Part shown: one piece after another, positions 46,259-54,807 of the stretch
How the letters are laid out: every line of letters begins with the position of its first letter
Numbering within the stretch: the first letter of the stretch is position 1
Source: Burkholderiales bacterium PBB3
GTDB lineage: Bacteria > Pseudomonadota > Gammaproteobacteria > Burkholderiales > Burkholderiaceae_C
Length of the DNA: 64,000 bases
NCBI GenBank assembly: GCA_002256115.1
Contig: NKIK01000017.1
Span: forward strand, 1 to 64,000
Direction of reading: 5' to 3'
Made by a program: the position numbers and the translations under genes
The notes under the pieces: model-generated
Told to the model about the DNA's origin: nothing
The model's database searches: none
The model's input: the letters and a program-made list of their open reading frames with translations, nothing else

Positions 46259-47764
46259 CTAGGCCGAGCGACCGTAGACCCGCGTTAGATGCGCCAGGCG
46301 GCTGCCGTGCTCGGGTTTGACCTGATCCCAGTCAAAGCGCCACTCCCAATAGCCTTCTCCCTTGCCGGGCAGGTTCATACGGGCCTCAGTGCCCAGGCCC
46401 AAAATGTCTTGCATGGGATGCACCGCCGTGTCGGCCACACTGGCACAGCTGGCACGAATCAAATCCCAATGCACATCGTGGCCGTCTACGCCCAGGTAGT
46501 CGCACAGGTGGCGGCGCTCGTGCTCAGTGGCGCTGGCCCACCAGCCACGGGTGGTGTCGTTGTCGTGCGTGCCGGTGTAGACCACGGTGTCATTTTGGTG
46601 GCGATGCGGCAGGAAGTTGTTGCAGCTATCGTCGCCAAATGCGAACTGCAAAATGCGCATGCCGGGGAAGGCAAATTCGCGGCGCAGGGCTTCCACATCG
46701 GGTGTCACTTCGCCCAGGTCTTCGGCAATGATGGCCAAAGGCCCTAGTGCTTTGTGGATGGCCTGAAACAGCGGCGCGCCGGGGCCGGGCAACCATTGGC
46801 CTTTGACCGCGGTGGGTTCACTGGCGGGCACTTCCCAGTAGCTGGCAAAACCGCGGAAGTGGTCGATGCGAACAATGTCCACCAGCTCAAAAGTGCGGCG
46901 CACGCGCTCCACCCACCAGGCGTAGTTTTCTTTGGCGTGCGCGGCCCACAAATACATGGGGTTACCCCAACGCTGGCCGGTGGCACTGAAATAGTCGGGC
47001 GGCACACCGGCCACTACGCGCGGGCGACCATCGGTAGTCAAGTCAAACAGGTCCTGGCGGGCCCAGACCTCCGCACTTTGGTAGGCGATGAAGATGGGCG
47101 CATCGCCCACGATCTTGACGTCTTTGGAATTTGCGTAGGCACGCAGCTTGTTCCACTGCGCAAAGAAGCGCCATTGGCAAAACTTCCAGAAGGCAATACG
47201 GTCAGCGTGCTGCTTTCGCGCATCGGCCATCGCAGTGGGCGTACGCTGGGCCAAGCCACCAGGCCACTCGCACCAGTCTTGCCAGTTGTAATGTTCGGCC
47301 AACGCCATGAAGAGCGCGTAGTTGTCCAGCCAATCGGCTTGGGCTTTGCAAAAAGCGTCGAACTCGGCTAGGTCGGCGGTGCGGGATGCACCCGCTGGCG
47401 CTTGCGCAAAGCGCTGGCCTGCACGCGCCAGGCGGTCCATACGCCAGGGCCACACGGCGGCAAAGTTCAGGCGATGGTTCTCGAAAGCCGGGTCAGTCGC
47501 CAAGTCATCTTCCACCAACCAGCCTCGCTCTTGCAGGTCCACCATGTCGATCAACAACAGATTGCCCGCAAACGCCGAGCTGCTCATGTAGGGCGAGTTG
47601 CCGGGGCCAATGCCGCCCAGTGGCAATATCTGCCATAGCTTCTGCCCAGCCCCTTGCAGCCAATCGACAAAATGGTAGGCGCTGGCACCCATGTCACCAC
47701 TGCCAAAGGGGCCTGGGAGCGAGGTGGGGTGCAGCAAAACGCCGCTGTTGCGTGGGAATTTCAT
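46259..47764 (-). CDS. malQ: 4-alpha-glucanotransferase (amylomaltase)
   Basis: Transfers 4-alpha-glucan segments and releases glucose, in maltodextrin and glycogen use. The 501-residue GH77 protein begins [20 protein letters not shown], and has [20 protein letters not shown], the nucleophile region [16 protein letters not shown], acid Glu in [17 protein letters not shown], and [14 protein letters not shown]. The start overlaps the glgB stop by four bases. Last gene of glgP-glgB-malQ. Confidence 0.95.
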   Translation of the reverse strand: MKFPRNSGVLLHPTSLPGPFGSGDMGASAYHFVDWLQGAGQKLWQILPLGGIGPGNSPYMSSSAFAGNLLLIDMVDLQERGWLVEDDLATDPAFENHRLNFAAVWPWRMDRLARAGQRFAQAPAGASRTADLAEFDAFCKAQADWLDNYALFMALAEHYNWQDWCEWPGGLAQRTPTAMADARKQHADRIAFWKFCQWRFFAQWNKLRAYANSKDVKIVGDAPIFIAYQSAEVWARQDLFDLTTDGRPRVVAGVPPDYFSATGQRWGNPMYLWAAHAKENYAWWVERVRRTFELVDIVRIDHFRGFASYWEVPASEPTAVKGQWLPGPGAPLFQAIHKALGPLAIIAEDLGEVTPDVEALRREFAFPGMRILQFAFGDDSCNNFLPHRHQNDTVVYTGTHDNDTTRGWWASATEHERRHLCDYLGVDGHDVHWDLIRASCASVADTAVHPMQDILGLGTEARMNLPGKGEGYWEWRFDWDQVKPEHGSRLAHLTRVYGRSA

Positions 47765-49668
47765 GGAGTCACCAGTTCAAAAAAAACGCTACTCAAAGGA
47801 GGAATATTGACCTGCACCGAATGCGGGTGGCCGTGGGCACCTTGGGGCTGCGATTGCACATCGCCCGTGCCCACATCACTGCCGCCGTAAAAGCGGGAAT
47901 CGGAATTCAGTCGCTCGCAATAGCGCCCCGCCACCGGTACACCCAAGCGTGCTTCGTAGTGCACCGTGGGGGTGAAATTGCAGACCACCAGCATGGTGGA
48001 TTTGCCAGAAGCGCTGCGCCGCACAAAGCTGATCAACGAGCGCCCTGCGTCTTCATGGTCCACCCACGCAAAGCCTTCGCGCTGGTAGTCAGCCTCATAC
48101 AGCGCCGGGCTGCTTTTCAGCAATGCATTCAGGTCACGCACCCAGGCTTGCAGGCCAGCGTGCTGGGCTTGGTCCAGCAAATGCCAGTCCAAGCTTTGGT
48201 CGTGGTTCCACTCGGCCACCTGGCCAAACTCGCAGCCCATGAACAAAAGCTTCTTGCCAGGGTGGCCCCACATGAAGCCATAGTAGGCACGCAGATTGGC
48301 AAACTTTTGCCATGCATCGCCCGGCATCTTGCCCAGCATCGAGCCTTTGCCATGCACCACTTCGTCGTGCGAGATGGGCAGCACAAAGTTTTCGTCGTAC
48401 GCGTAGACCATGCCGAAGGTCATTTCGCTGTGGTGGTACTGGCGGTGGATGGGGTCGCGCTGGATGTAGCTCAATGTGTCGTGCATCCAGCCCATATTCC
48501 ATTTGTAATGAAAGCCCAGGCCACCCGAATAGGTGGGGCGCGACACACCGGGGAATGCGGTGGATTCTTCGGCCAGCGTAATGGCCGAAGGCCGCTCCGT
48601 GCCGACCACTTCGTTCATGCGTTTGAGCAGCGCAATGCTCTCTAAGTTCTCGCGCCCGCCATGCACATTGGGAATCCACTCGCCCGCCTTGCGGCTGTAG
48701 TCGCGGTAGAGCATGGAGGCCACCGCATCCACGCGCAAGCCATCCACGCCATAGCACTCCAGCCAATACAGCGCGTTGCCCACCAGGTAGTTACGTACCT
48801 CGTTGCGGCCCAGGTTGAAGATCAGCGTATTCCAGTCGTTGTGAAAGCCTTCGCGTGGGTCGGCGTGCTCGTACAAGTGCGTGCCGTCGAAACAAGCGAG
48901 CCCATGCGGGTCGGTCGGAAAGTGCGCGGGCACCCAGTCCAGCAACACGCCCAAGCCCGCGGCATGGCAGGCCACCACAAAACGGCGTAAGCCTTCTGCA
49001 TCACCAAAGCGGGCCGTGGGCGCGTACATGCCCACCGGCTGGTAACCCCAGGAGCCATCAAATGGGTGCTCGCTGATGGGCAGTAGCTCCAGGTGCGTGA
49101 AGCCCATGTCTGCGGCGTAGGGCACCAGCGTGGCTATTAACTCATCCCAGTTCAACCAGCGGTTGCCGTCCTCGGCCACGCGCCGCCACGATGCTAAATG
49201 CACTTCGTAAATGCTGACCGGGGCGTTGAGCGCATTGGCGGCCTTGCGCGCGGGTTGCTCGGGCACGCGTGCGGGCAAAGCGGCCACCACGCTGGCCGTG
49301 GCTGGGCGCAGTTCGGCGGCCAGGCCGTAGGGGTCGGCCTTCAGGGGCAGTAGCACGCCGTCGCGGCTGTGCAATTCAAATTTGTATTTGGCACCGGCCA
49401 ACAGCCCGGGCACAAAGGTGCACCACACACCACTGCTGCCCTGCGGTTGCAGCGGGTGGGCATGGCCATCCCAGGCATTGAAGTCGCCCACCACACTTAC
49501 GCGCGAAGCGTTGGGTGCCCACACGGCAAAGCGCGTGCCCTGCACACCGTCCACCGCGTGCAAGCGCGCGCCCAGCAGCGCGTAGGGCCGCAGGTGCGTG
49601 CCCTCCCCCAGCAGCCAGGCATCGGCCTCGGGCAAAAGAGCTGGCATCGTGGTGGCGGGCTTAGACAT
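47761..49668 (-). CDS. glgB: 1,4-alpha-glucan branching enzyme
   Basis: Forms alpha-1,6 branches in glycogen. The 635-residue protein has an N-terminal beta domain ([20 protein letters not shown]), the GH13 core with [40 protein letters not shown] (nucleophile Asp), [15 protein letters not shown] (acid Glu), and [21 protein letters not shown] 49668 follows the glgP stop by eight bases; the frame extends into the glgP end to 49788 without similarity. Confidence 0.96.
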   Translation of the reverse strand: MSKPATTMPALLPEADAWLLGEGTHLRPYALLGARLHAVDGVQGTRFAVWAPNASRVSVVGDFNAWDGHAHPLQPQGSSGVWCTFVPGLLAGAKYKFELHSRDGVLLPLKADPYGLAAELRPATASVVAALPARVPEQPARKAANALNAPVSIYEVHLASWRRVAEDGNRWLNWDELIATLVPYAADMGFTHLELLPISEHPFDGSWGYQPVGMYAPTARFGDAEGLRRFVVACHAAGLGVLLDWVPAHFPTDPHGLACFDGTHLYEHADPREGFHNDWNTLIFNLGRNEVRNYLVGNALYWLECYGVDGLRVDAVASMLYRDYSRKAGEWIPNVHGGRENLESIALLKRMNEVVGTERPSAITLAEESTAFPGVSRPTYSGGLGFHYKWNMGWMHDTLSYIQRDPIHRQYHHSEMTFGMVYAYDENFVLPISHDEVVHGKGSMLGKMPGDAWQKFANLRAYYGFMWGHPGKKLLFMGCEFGQVAEWNHDQSLDWHLLDQAQHAGLQAWVRDLNALLKSSPALYEADYQREGFAWVDHEDAGRSLISFVRRSASGKSTMLVVCNFTPTVHYEARLGVPVAGRYCERLNSDSRFYGGSDVGTGDVQSQPQGAHGHPHSVQVNIPPLSSVFFELVTP

Positions 49669-49676
49669 GGGAGGTA

Positions 49677-52202
49677 TTACAAGGCCTTGGGTGCGACTTG
49701 CCAAATACCCGATGCGTATTGCGAAATGGTGTGGTCCGACGAGAACACGCCCATGCCCGACACATTGGCAATCGCGCAGCGCGTCCAATCGTCGGGGCGG
49801 CGGTACAGGTCATCCACGCGCAACTGCGCTGCCACGTAGCTCGCATGGTCGGCCAACAAGAAGTAGCGGTCGCGGTTGCCCTTGAGGCTATCGACCAGCT
49901 CGTGGTAGCGGCCGGGCTCTTCGGGTGAAAAGTGGCCCTGGTCTATCGCATCCAACACGGCTTGCAGCGCCGGGTTTTGCACCAGCACGGTGTCGCTGTG
50001 ATGGCCGGCTTTTTCCAGCGCAGCCACTTCGGGCGTCTTCAGGCCAAAGATGAAGATGTTGTCATCGCCCACGTTTTCGCGGATCTCGATATTCGCGCCA
50101 TCGTCGGTGCCAATAGTCAGCGCGCCGTTCATTGATAGCTTCATATTGCCGGTGCCAGACGCTTCGGTGCCCGCCGTCGAAATTTGCTCGGACAAATCAG
50201 CGCCGGGCATGATGATCTCGGCCACCGACACGCCGTAGTTGGGGATGAACACCAGCTTCAGCTTGCCGCCAATGCGTGCGTCGTTGTTGATGACCTGGCC
50301 CACGTCGTGAATCAAGCGGATGATGCTCTTGGCCATCTTGTAAGACGAGGCCGCCTTGCCCGCAAAGATGACGGTGCGCGGCTGCCAGTCGGCACCGGGG
50401 TTGGCCAAAATGGCCTGGTAGCGGGTGATGACATGCAGCACATTGAGCAACTGGCGCTTGTACTCGTGGATGCGTTTGACCTGCACATCAAACAAGCTGG
50501 TCGGGTCCACGGCAATGCCGGTGGTCTTGGCAATGTAAGCGGCCAGGCGTGCCTTGTTGGCGGCCTTGACTGCTGCAAACTCACTGCGGAAAGCAGCATC
50601 TTTGGCCAAGGGTGCGATGCGTTGCAGCTCGGTCAAATCGAGGCGCCAGTTGGTGCCAATGCGCTGGTCTAACAATGCTGCCAAGCCAGGATTGCACTGC
50701 GCCAGCCAGCGACGTGGTGTCACGCCATTGGTCACGTTCACAAAACGCTGCGGCCACAGCGCCGCAAAGTCGGCAAACAAAGTCTCGACCAACAAATTGG
50801 AATGCAAGGCCGACACGCCATTGACCATGTGGCTGCCCACGATGGACAAGTTGGCCATGCGCACGCGGCGCTCACCGGCTTCGTCGATCAAAGACAGGCG
50901 GGCCAAAAATCCGTTGTCGCCGGGGCGCTGGGTAGCCGCCCATTGCAAGAATTCGTGGTTGATGCGGTAAATGATTTCGAGGTGGCGCGGCAGCAGGCGA
51001 TGCATCAGCGGCACGGGCCAAGTCTCCAGCGCCTCAGGCATCAGCGTGTGGTTGGTGTAGCTAAAGGTCTTCTGGCAAATGGCCCAGGCGGTGCCCCATT
51101 CCAACTGGTGTTCATCCACCAGCAGGCGCATCAGCTCGGCCACGCTCATGGCGGGGTGGGTGTCGTTCAGGTGGATGGAGACCTTGTCTGCCAGGTTCAG
51201 CAGGCTGGGGTTTTCGCGCAGGTGGCGGGCCACCAGGTCTTGCATGGCGGCGCTGACCAAAAAGTACTCTTGCTTCAGGCGCAACTCTTTGCCAGCGTCG
51301 GTGCTGTCATTGGGGTACAGCACCCAGGAGATGCTTTCACATTGATTCTTATACGCAGCAGCCGCGGCAATGTCGCCGTTGTTAAAGGCGGCCAGATCGA
51401 GCGGCTGGGGTGCCAGCGCCTTCCACAAACGCAGCGTGCTGACGCGCTGCGTGCCGTGGCCGGGCACCACCAGGTCATGCGCGCGGGCCAGTACGGTGCT
51501 GCCATCGGCCCAAATGGATTTGCCGTCTTCGTGGCGGACATGCCCGCCCAGGCGCACCGTGTAGGTGGCCTCTGGCCGGGGGAATTCCCAGGGCGTGCCG
51601 CCCACCAGCCAGGCATCGGGTCCTTCGGTCTGCGCGCCGTTGGTCAGTGCCTGCTTGAACATGCCGAACTCATAGCGCAGGCCGTAGCCAAAAGATGGCA
51701 AGCCCAGCGTAGCCATCGAATCCAAAAAGCAAGCCGCCAGGCGGCCCAGGCCGCCATTGCCCAGCGCCGCGTCGGGCTCTTGGGCCAGGGTGTCTTCCAG
51801 GGTGCGGGCGTGGGCCTGTAGTGCGGCGGCGGCGGGACCGGTCAGATTGAGTGCGTCCAAAGCGTTGGACAAAGAACGCCCCATCAAAAATTCCATCGAC
51901 AGGTAATAGACGCGCTTGGACTTGGACTGCGTGTCTGCGGCCTGGGTGGCCACCCAGCGGCGGGCGAGCTGCTCGCGGGCGACCAGGGACAGGGCCTGCA
52001 TTTCATCGTGGGCATGGGCCTGACCGGGCAGCACGGCCAAGTGCTGGTGTAGCGCGGCATCCAGCGCAGGCGCAACGGCCAAGTGAACGGACAGGGGGGC
52101 ATCCATAGTGAACTCCTCAGCGGTTTGGGGTGCCAGTGACCGGGGCAGCAGCGTTTTCAACTGATCCAGCATGCTGGGGCGTGGTGGCGCGATCGTGGAC
52201 AT
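49677..52202 (-). CDS. glgP: Glycogen/maltodextrin phosphorylase
   Basis: Releases glucose 1-phosphate from the non-reducing end of glycogen or maltodextrin. The 841-residue protein has [55 protein letters not shown], and the pyridoxal-phosphate site [20 protein letters not shown] (Lys). ATG 52202 ([10 protein letters not shown]) was preferred over ATG 52277, because the longer start would translate the AT-rich promoter and its operator-like repeat. First gene of glgP-glgB-malQ. glgC and glgA are not in the window. Confidence 0.95.
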   Translation of the reverse strand: MSTIAPPRPSMLDQLKTLLPRSLAPQTAEEFTMDAPLSVHLAVAPALDAALHQHLAVLPGQAHAHDEMQALSLVAREQLARRWVATQAADTQSKSKRVYYLSMEFLMGRSLSNALDALNLTGPAAAALQAHARTLEDTLAQEPDAALGNGGLGRLAACFLDSMATLGLPSFGYGLRYEFGMFKQALTNGAQTEGPDAWLVGGTPWEFPRPEATYTVRLGGHVRHEDGKSIWADGSTVLARAHDLVVPGHGTQRVSTLRLWKALAPQPLDLAAFNNGDIAAAAAYKNQCESISWVLYPNDSTDAGKELRLKQEYFLVSAAMQDLVARHLRENPSLLNLADKVSIHLNDTHPAMSVAELMRLLVDEHQLEWGTAWAICQKTFSYTNHTLMPEALETWPVPLMHRLLPRHLEIIYRINHEFLQWAATQRPGDNGFLARLSLIDEAGERRVRMANLSIVGSHMVNGVSALHSNLLVETLFADFAALWPQRFVNVTNGVTPRRWLAQCNPGLAALLDQRIGTNWRLDLTELQRIAPLAKDAAFRSEFAAVKAANKARLAAYIAKTTGIAVDPTSLFDVQVKRIHEYKRQLLNVLHVITRYQAILANPGADWQPRTVIFAGKAASSYKMAKSIIRLIHDVGQVINNDARIGGKLKLVFIPNYGVSVAEIIMPGADLSEQISTAGTEASGTGNMKLSMNGALTIGTDDGANIEIRENVGDDNIFIFGLKTPEVAALEKAGHHSDTVLVQNPALQAVLDAIDQGHFSPEEPGRYHELVDSLKGNRDRYFLLADHASYVAAQLRVDDLYRRPDDWTRCAIANVSGMGVFSSDHTISQYASGIWQVAPKAL

Positions 52203-52290
52203 CAGGGCACTCCGATGAATGAAATGTAGTAAAAAAACAATGACAAAACCATCAATAAACCGAAGTTTATCATTCAAAACTCGATGTCAA

Positions 52291-52305
52291 TGTAGTAAAA
52301 CTACT
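52291..52305. promoter_or_regulatory. Palindrome TGTAGTAAAACTACT upstream of glgP
   Basis: Matches the amylase operator in 14 of 15 bases. A second partial copy TGTAGTAAAAAAAC lies at 52225-52238, closer to the start. The pair suggests one regulator for starch breakdown and glycogen turnover. Confidence 0.62.
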
Positions 52306-52380
52306 AATATACATGCAGGGTGTTCAACAAAATAGCGGACAAGGCAAAACCTGTGCTCAAGGCACATTTGCTATTTATTT

Positions 52381-52425
52381 AGGAGCTCCTCCCGCACTAT
52401 CCACGGGCTGAATGGCCAAAAGGAT
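52381..52425 (+). repeat. Dispersed repeat copy upstream of glgP
   Basis: AGGAGCTCCTCCCGCACTAT then CCACGGGCTGAATGGCCAAA. The core differs slightly at its left end. Confidence 0.85.
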
Positions 52426-52465
52426 GCTGAAAATAAGGGGTTTTGCGCTGCCATGGCAACAAAAA

Positions 52466-52494
52466 GACAACAAAAGGGCCGCTTAGAGCGGCCC
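52466..52494 (-). terminator. Rho-independent terminator of the sigma/anti-sigma operon
   Basis: On the minus strand GGGCCGC-TCTAA-GCGGCCC is followed by TTTTGTTGTC. It lies 26 bases after the anti-sigma gene stop. Confidence 0.8.
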
Positions 52495-52520
52495 GAGGGG
52501 CTCAAATGGCCGTCGGATGC

Positions 52521-53162
52521 CTACCAGCGCAGCAGCCGAGGCCCCAGCAGCGCCCCAGCAGCCGTGGGTATCAACATGCCCAGCACGTACCACACTGCCA
52601 AAAACGGGGCCTGCATCTCGGGGCAATGCAAGGCATAGGCCACGGTGCCCAAAGCAGCAGCCAGCAGACCCGCGCAAGCACCGGCCCAGGCCGGGCGGGT
52701 AGGTGCCATGCCACGCAGCGCCCAAAAAGTGGCTGCAAAACTGGGCACAGACACCAGCGTGATATTCATCGCACACGTCAGCCAGGTCTTGCCCAAGACC
52801 AGCTCCAAACGCCCCTCAGGCGGTGCGCTCAGCAGCGCGCCCAGCGCAAACAAACTCAACGCCAACCACGGCACGAGCACGGCCCAGCCGACCCGGCCTA
52901 TCCGCACACCGGGGCGGCCCAGCCGCAGCACCAGCAGCAGCACCGGTACCGCCACACCCAGCGGAAACAGCAGCTTGAACCAAAACATGGGCAACACCGC
53001 CGCCTGCGCTATGTCATGGCGCACGCCAAACACCAGCAGCATGGTGGCCAAGGCACCGGCCATGCCTAACGCCAGCGCAATTTGAAAACGCTGGCGCACA
53101 GCAGCGGGCTGCACCGGCTCCACGCCGGTGGCCAGCAGGGCAATGAGTTGATCAGTTTTCAT
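52521..53162 (-). CDS. NrsF-type (DUF1109) anti-sigma factor, membrane protein
   Basis: A 213-residue inner-membrane protein with six likely hydrophobic segments (including [55 protein letters not shown]). The N-terminus [20 protein letters not shown] is typical of NrsF/DUF1109 proteins, which hold ECF SigF-type sigma factors at the membrane until a stress signal (heavy metals or oxidants in Caulobacter and relatives). Cysteines at the predicted membrane ([15 protein letters not shown]) match the family, where a Cys pair senses the stress. Overlaps the sigma gene by four bases. Confidence 0.88.
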   Translation of the reverse strand: MKTDQLIALLATGVEPVQPAAVRQRFQIALALGMAGALATMLLVFGVRHDIAQAAVLPMFWFKLLFPLGVAVPVLLLVLRLGRPGVRIGRVGWAVLVPWLALSLFALGALLSAPPEGRLELVLGKTWLTCAMNITLVSVPSFAATFWALRGMAPTRPAWAGACAGLLAAALGTVAYALHCPEMQAPFLAVWYVLGMLIPTAAGALLGPRLLRW

Positions 53163-53704
53163 GGTGCTATTCCTAACAAGGCGGCCAGCGCCTTCAAGCC
53201 GCGGTGCACACCCACTTTGACGGCAGATTCCGACATGCCGGTGACCTGCGCTGTCTCAATGACCGAAAGGCCTTCGAGCTTCATGTGCAAGATGGGCAGG
53301 CGCTGGTGGTCGGGCAATTGCTCCAGCAGGCGGCCCAGGTCACGGCGGGCGTCGCTGGCATCCGTATCGCTGGCGGCAAACACCAGCAAGTCGTCTTCCA
53401 AAGGCTCATGCAAGGCCTCACGCGAGCCCCGTGCGCGAAACAAGTCAATCAGCTTGTAGCGCGCAATGGCGTGCACCCAGGCCGTGAGTGGCTGGGCGCT
53501 TTGGTAGGTGTGGCGCTGGTTGTGCAGCGCCAACAGGGTTTCTTGCACGAGGTCCTCTATGTCATCGGGTAGAGATGCCAACCGGCGTTTGAAGAAAGCG
53601 CGCAAGTGCGCACTCATGTCTTTCAAAAATGCCTGATAAGCCGCTGCATCGCCCGCCAAACCCTGCAGGAAGAGGCTGCGCAGCCGGTCTTCTCCGGCCT
53701 TCAT
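53159..53704 (-). CDS. ECF sigma factor, SigF-like
   Basis: A sigma-70 family factor of 181 residues (193 if the upstream ATG 53740 is used). Region 2 spans [20 protein letters not shown] through [19 protein letters not shown] and [19 protein letters not shown]; region 4 is [20 protein letters not shown] through [19 protein letters not shown] 53704 was chosen because a promoter matching the SigF consensus ends at 53747, which would start transcription at about 53740 and leave the upstream ATG without a leader. AGAAGG lies upstream of ATG 53704. It is paired with the anti-sigma gene and divergent from the bufferin-type operon. Confidence 0.85.
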   Translation of the reverse strand: MKAGEDRLRSLFLQGLAGDAAAYQAFLKDMSAHLRAFFKRRLASLPDDIEDLVQETLLALHNQRHTYQSAQPLTAWVHAIARYKLIDLFRARGSREALHEPLEDDLLVFAASDTDASDARRDLGRLLEQLPDHQRLPILHMKLEGLSVIETAQVTGMSESAVKVGVHRGLKALAALLGIAP

Positions 53705-53746
53705 GCGCGCTATGCCTTCTGGGTTGGGTGTGCTCTGCATGGGTTA

Positions 53747-53772
53747 TTCGTGCGGGGCGGGTGTTTGGTTAC
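53747..53772 (-). promoter_or_regulatory. SigF-type promoter for the sigma gene (GTAACC-N16-CGAA)
   Basis: On the minus strand GTAACC (53772-53767), 16 bases, then CGAA (53750-53747). It matches exactly the Caulobacter SigF consensus and predicts positive autoregulation. Confidence 0.85.
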
Positions 53773-53813
53773 ACCGCGCCAGAAAATAAAGTGTGCGCAT
53801 TGTGCCCCAGGCT

Positions 53814-53839
53814 GTAACTATATCGGTGCGGCGCACGAA
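53814..53839 (+). promoter_or_regulatory. SigF-type promoter for doxX (GTAACT-N16-CGAA)
   Basis: GTAACT at 53814-53819, 16 bases, CGAA at 53836-53839, 65 bases upstream of the doxX ATG. One change (C to T) from the consensus. Confidence 0.82.
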
Positions 53840-53904
53840 CTACCCACCACACTGCCTCGCACCGTTAGGCAACACTCCTTTCACTTATTCAGGAACCCAG
53901 TCCC

Positions 53905-54408
53905 ATGCAAGCCAACCCACCACCCGCGTCGCCCCTGGTCAAAACCGCCGTAGCCACCATTGCGCTGGGCGTGCGCGCCCTCAATACGTTGCAGCCTGTG
54001 GCGGCGTTGGGTGCACGGCTGTATGTGGCCAACGTGTTTTTCTCATCTGGCCTGACCAAGCTGCGCGACTGGGACACCACACTGGCCTTGTTTATGGATG
54101 AGTACAAAGTACCGTTTTTGCCGCACGATGTGGCCGCCGTGATGGGCACCGGGGGCGAGCTGGTGCTGCCCGTGCTTCTGGCACTGGGCCTGGGTGGGCG
54201 CTTTGCAGCGCTGGGCTTATCCGTAGTCAATGTGGTGGCTGTGCTGGCCCTGGCCGACATTGCACCTGCAGCGCTGCAGCAGCATCAGTTTTGGGGTGCG
54301 CTGCTGGCGGGCTTGGCGGTGTATGGCCCAGGCCGTTTTGCGGTAGACCACTTTATTCAAAAATATTTTGATGGTGCTGTAACCAAACCCACTGCCCGTG
54401 CGAATTAA
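53905..54408 (+). CDS. DoxX-family membrane protein
   Basis: A 167-residue inner-membrane protein with about four hydrophobic segments, including RLYVANVFFSSGLTKLRDWD, the DoxX motif. DoxX proteins accompany bufferin-type precursors and their maturases in many gene clusters (the gig/buf clusters), where they are thought to act in redox or export-related steps; the biochemical role is unresolved. It is first in the doxX-bufA-bufBC operon and is divergent from the sigma/anti-sigma operon. A third SigF-type promoter lies inside its last codons. Confidence 0.88.
   Translation: MQANPPPASPLVKTAVATIALGVRALNTLQPVAALGARLYVANVFFSSGLTKLRDWDTTLALFMDEYKVPFLPHDVAAVMGTGGELVLPVLLALGLGGRFAALGLSVVNVVAVLALADIAPAALQQHQFWGALLAGLAVYGPGRFAVDHFIQKYFDGAVTKPTARAN
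54379..54404 (+). promoter_or_regulatory. SigF-type promoter inside doxX, for the precursor gene (GTAACC-N16-CGAA)
   Basis: GTAACC at 54379-54384, 16 bases, CGAA at 54401-54404. It overlaps the doxX coding end and is 109 bases upstream of the precursor ATG. Confidence 0.82.
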
Positions 54409-54513
54409 GCATCAGACCGCAATGAAAGAAGTTAGCCCTTCCAACACGCGGCCTCTGTGATTTCAAGCAGTTTCTTTTTCGTTCGACCTATTCACTTTTC
54501 TTTGGAGATTTTC

Positions 54514-54807
54514 ATGACATCTACTCAAATCAAATCTGGTACTTCCTTCGCTTTGACCGCCGCTTTGCTGGCCCTTTCTGCCAGCGCTTTCGCGGCCGAT
54601 GCCCCCAAGGGCTCTGAAGGCAAGGCCATCGCTGCTGGCGACAAAGTGCATTGCTACAACGTGCATGACTGCAAGGGCAATAGCGATTGCAAGACTGCAG
54701 AGCACGCTTGCAAAGGCCAAAACGCTTGCAAGGGCCATGGCTTCAAGGCCAAGACCGCTGGCGAATGCCTCTCTGGCAAGGGCGTAATCGGCGACATCAA
54801 GGCCTAA
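54514..54807 (+). CDS. Bufferin-type precursor peptide (six cysteines, BUF_6/12Cys-like)
   Basis: A 97-residue exported precursor. The signal peptide is [20 protein letters not shown] (cleavage near residue 28). The mature part has six cysteines: C47, C53, C59, C66, C72, C85, in repeated D/A-C-K-G/T units ([26 protein letters not shown]). Members of this family (bufferins) are modified on cysteines by the MNIO enzyme and bind copper or other metals. ATG 54514 with the GGAGAT ribosome site was chosen over ATG 54457. The stop shares one base with the maturase start (TAATG), so the two are coupled. Preceded by its own SigF-type promoter. Confidence 0.9.
   Translation: MTSTQIKSGTSFALTAALLALSASAFAADAPKGSEGKAIAAGDKVHCYNVHDCKGNSDCKTAEHACKGQNACKGHGFKAKTAGECLSGKGVIGDIKA

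Larger units (their letters stand above)
52203..52520. other. glgP promoter region and intergenic space, no gene
   Basis: From 52203 to 52330 it is AT-rich and holds two TGTAGTAAAA sequences (52225-52234 and 52291-52305). A repeat copy follows at 52381-52425, and the sigma-factor operon terminator at 52466-52494. No open frame is convincing. Confidence 0.8.

Noticed and set aside
46259..52202. Complete glycogen synthesis operon
   Set aside because: Only glgP, glgB and malQ are present; glgA and glgC were looked for and not seen, so synthesis must be encoded elsewhere.
52443..53069. Plus-strand open frame of 208 codons across the anti-sigma gene
   Set aside because: Gln/His/Arg-rich composition typical of antisense reading; the minus-strand gene has clear NrsF-type features.
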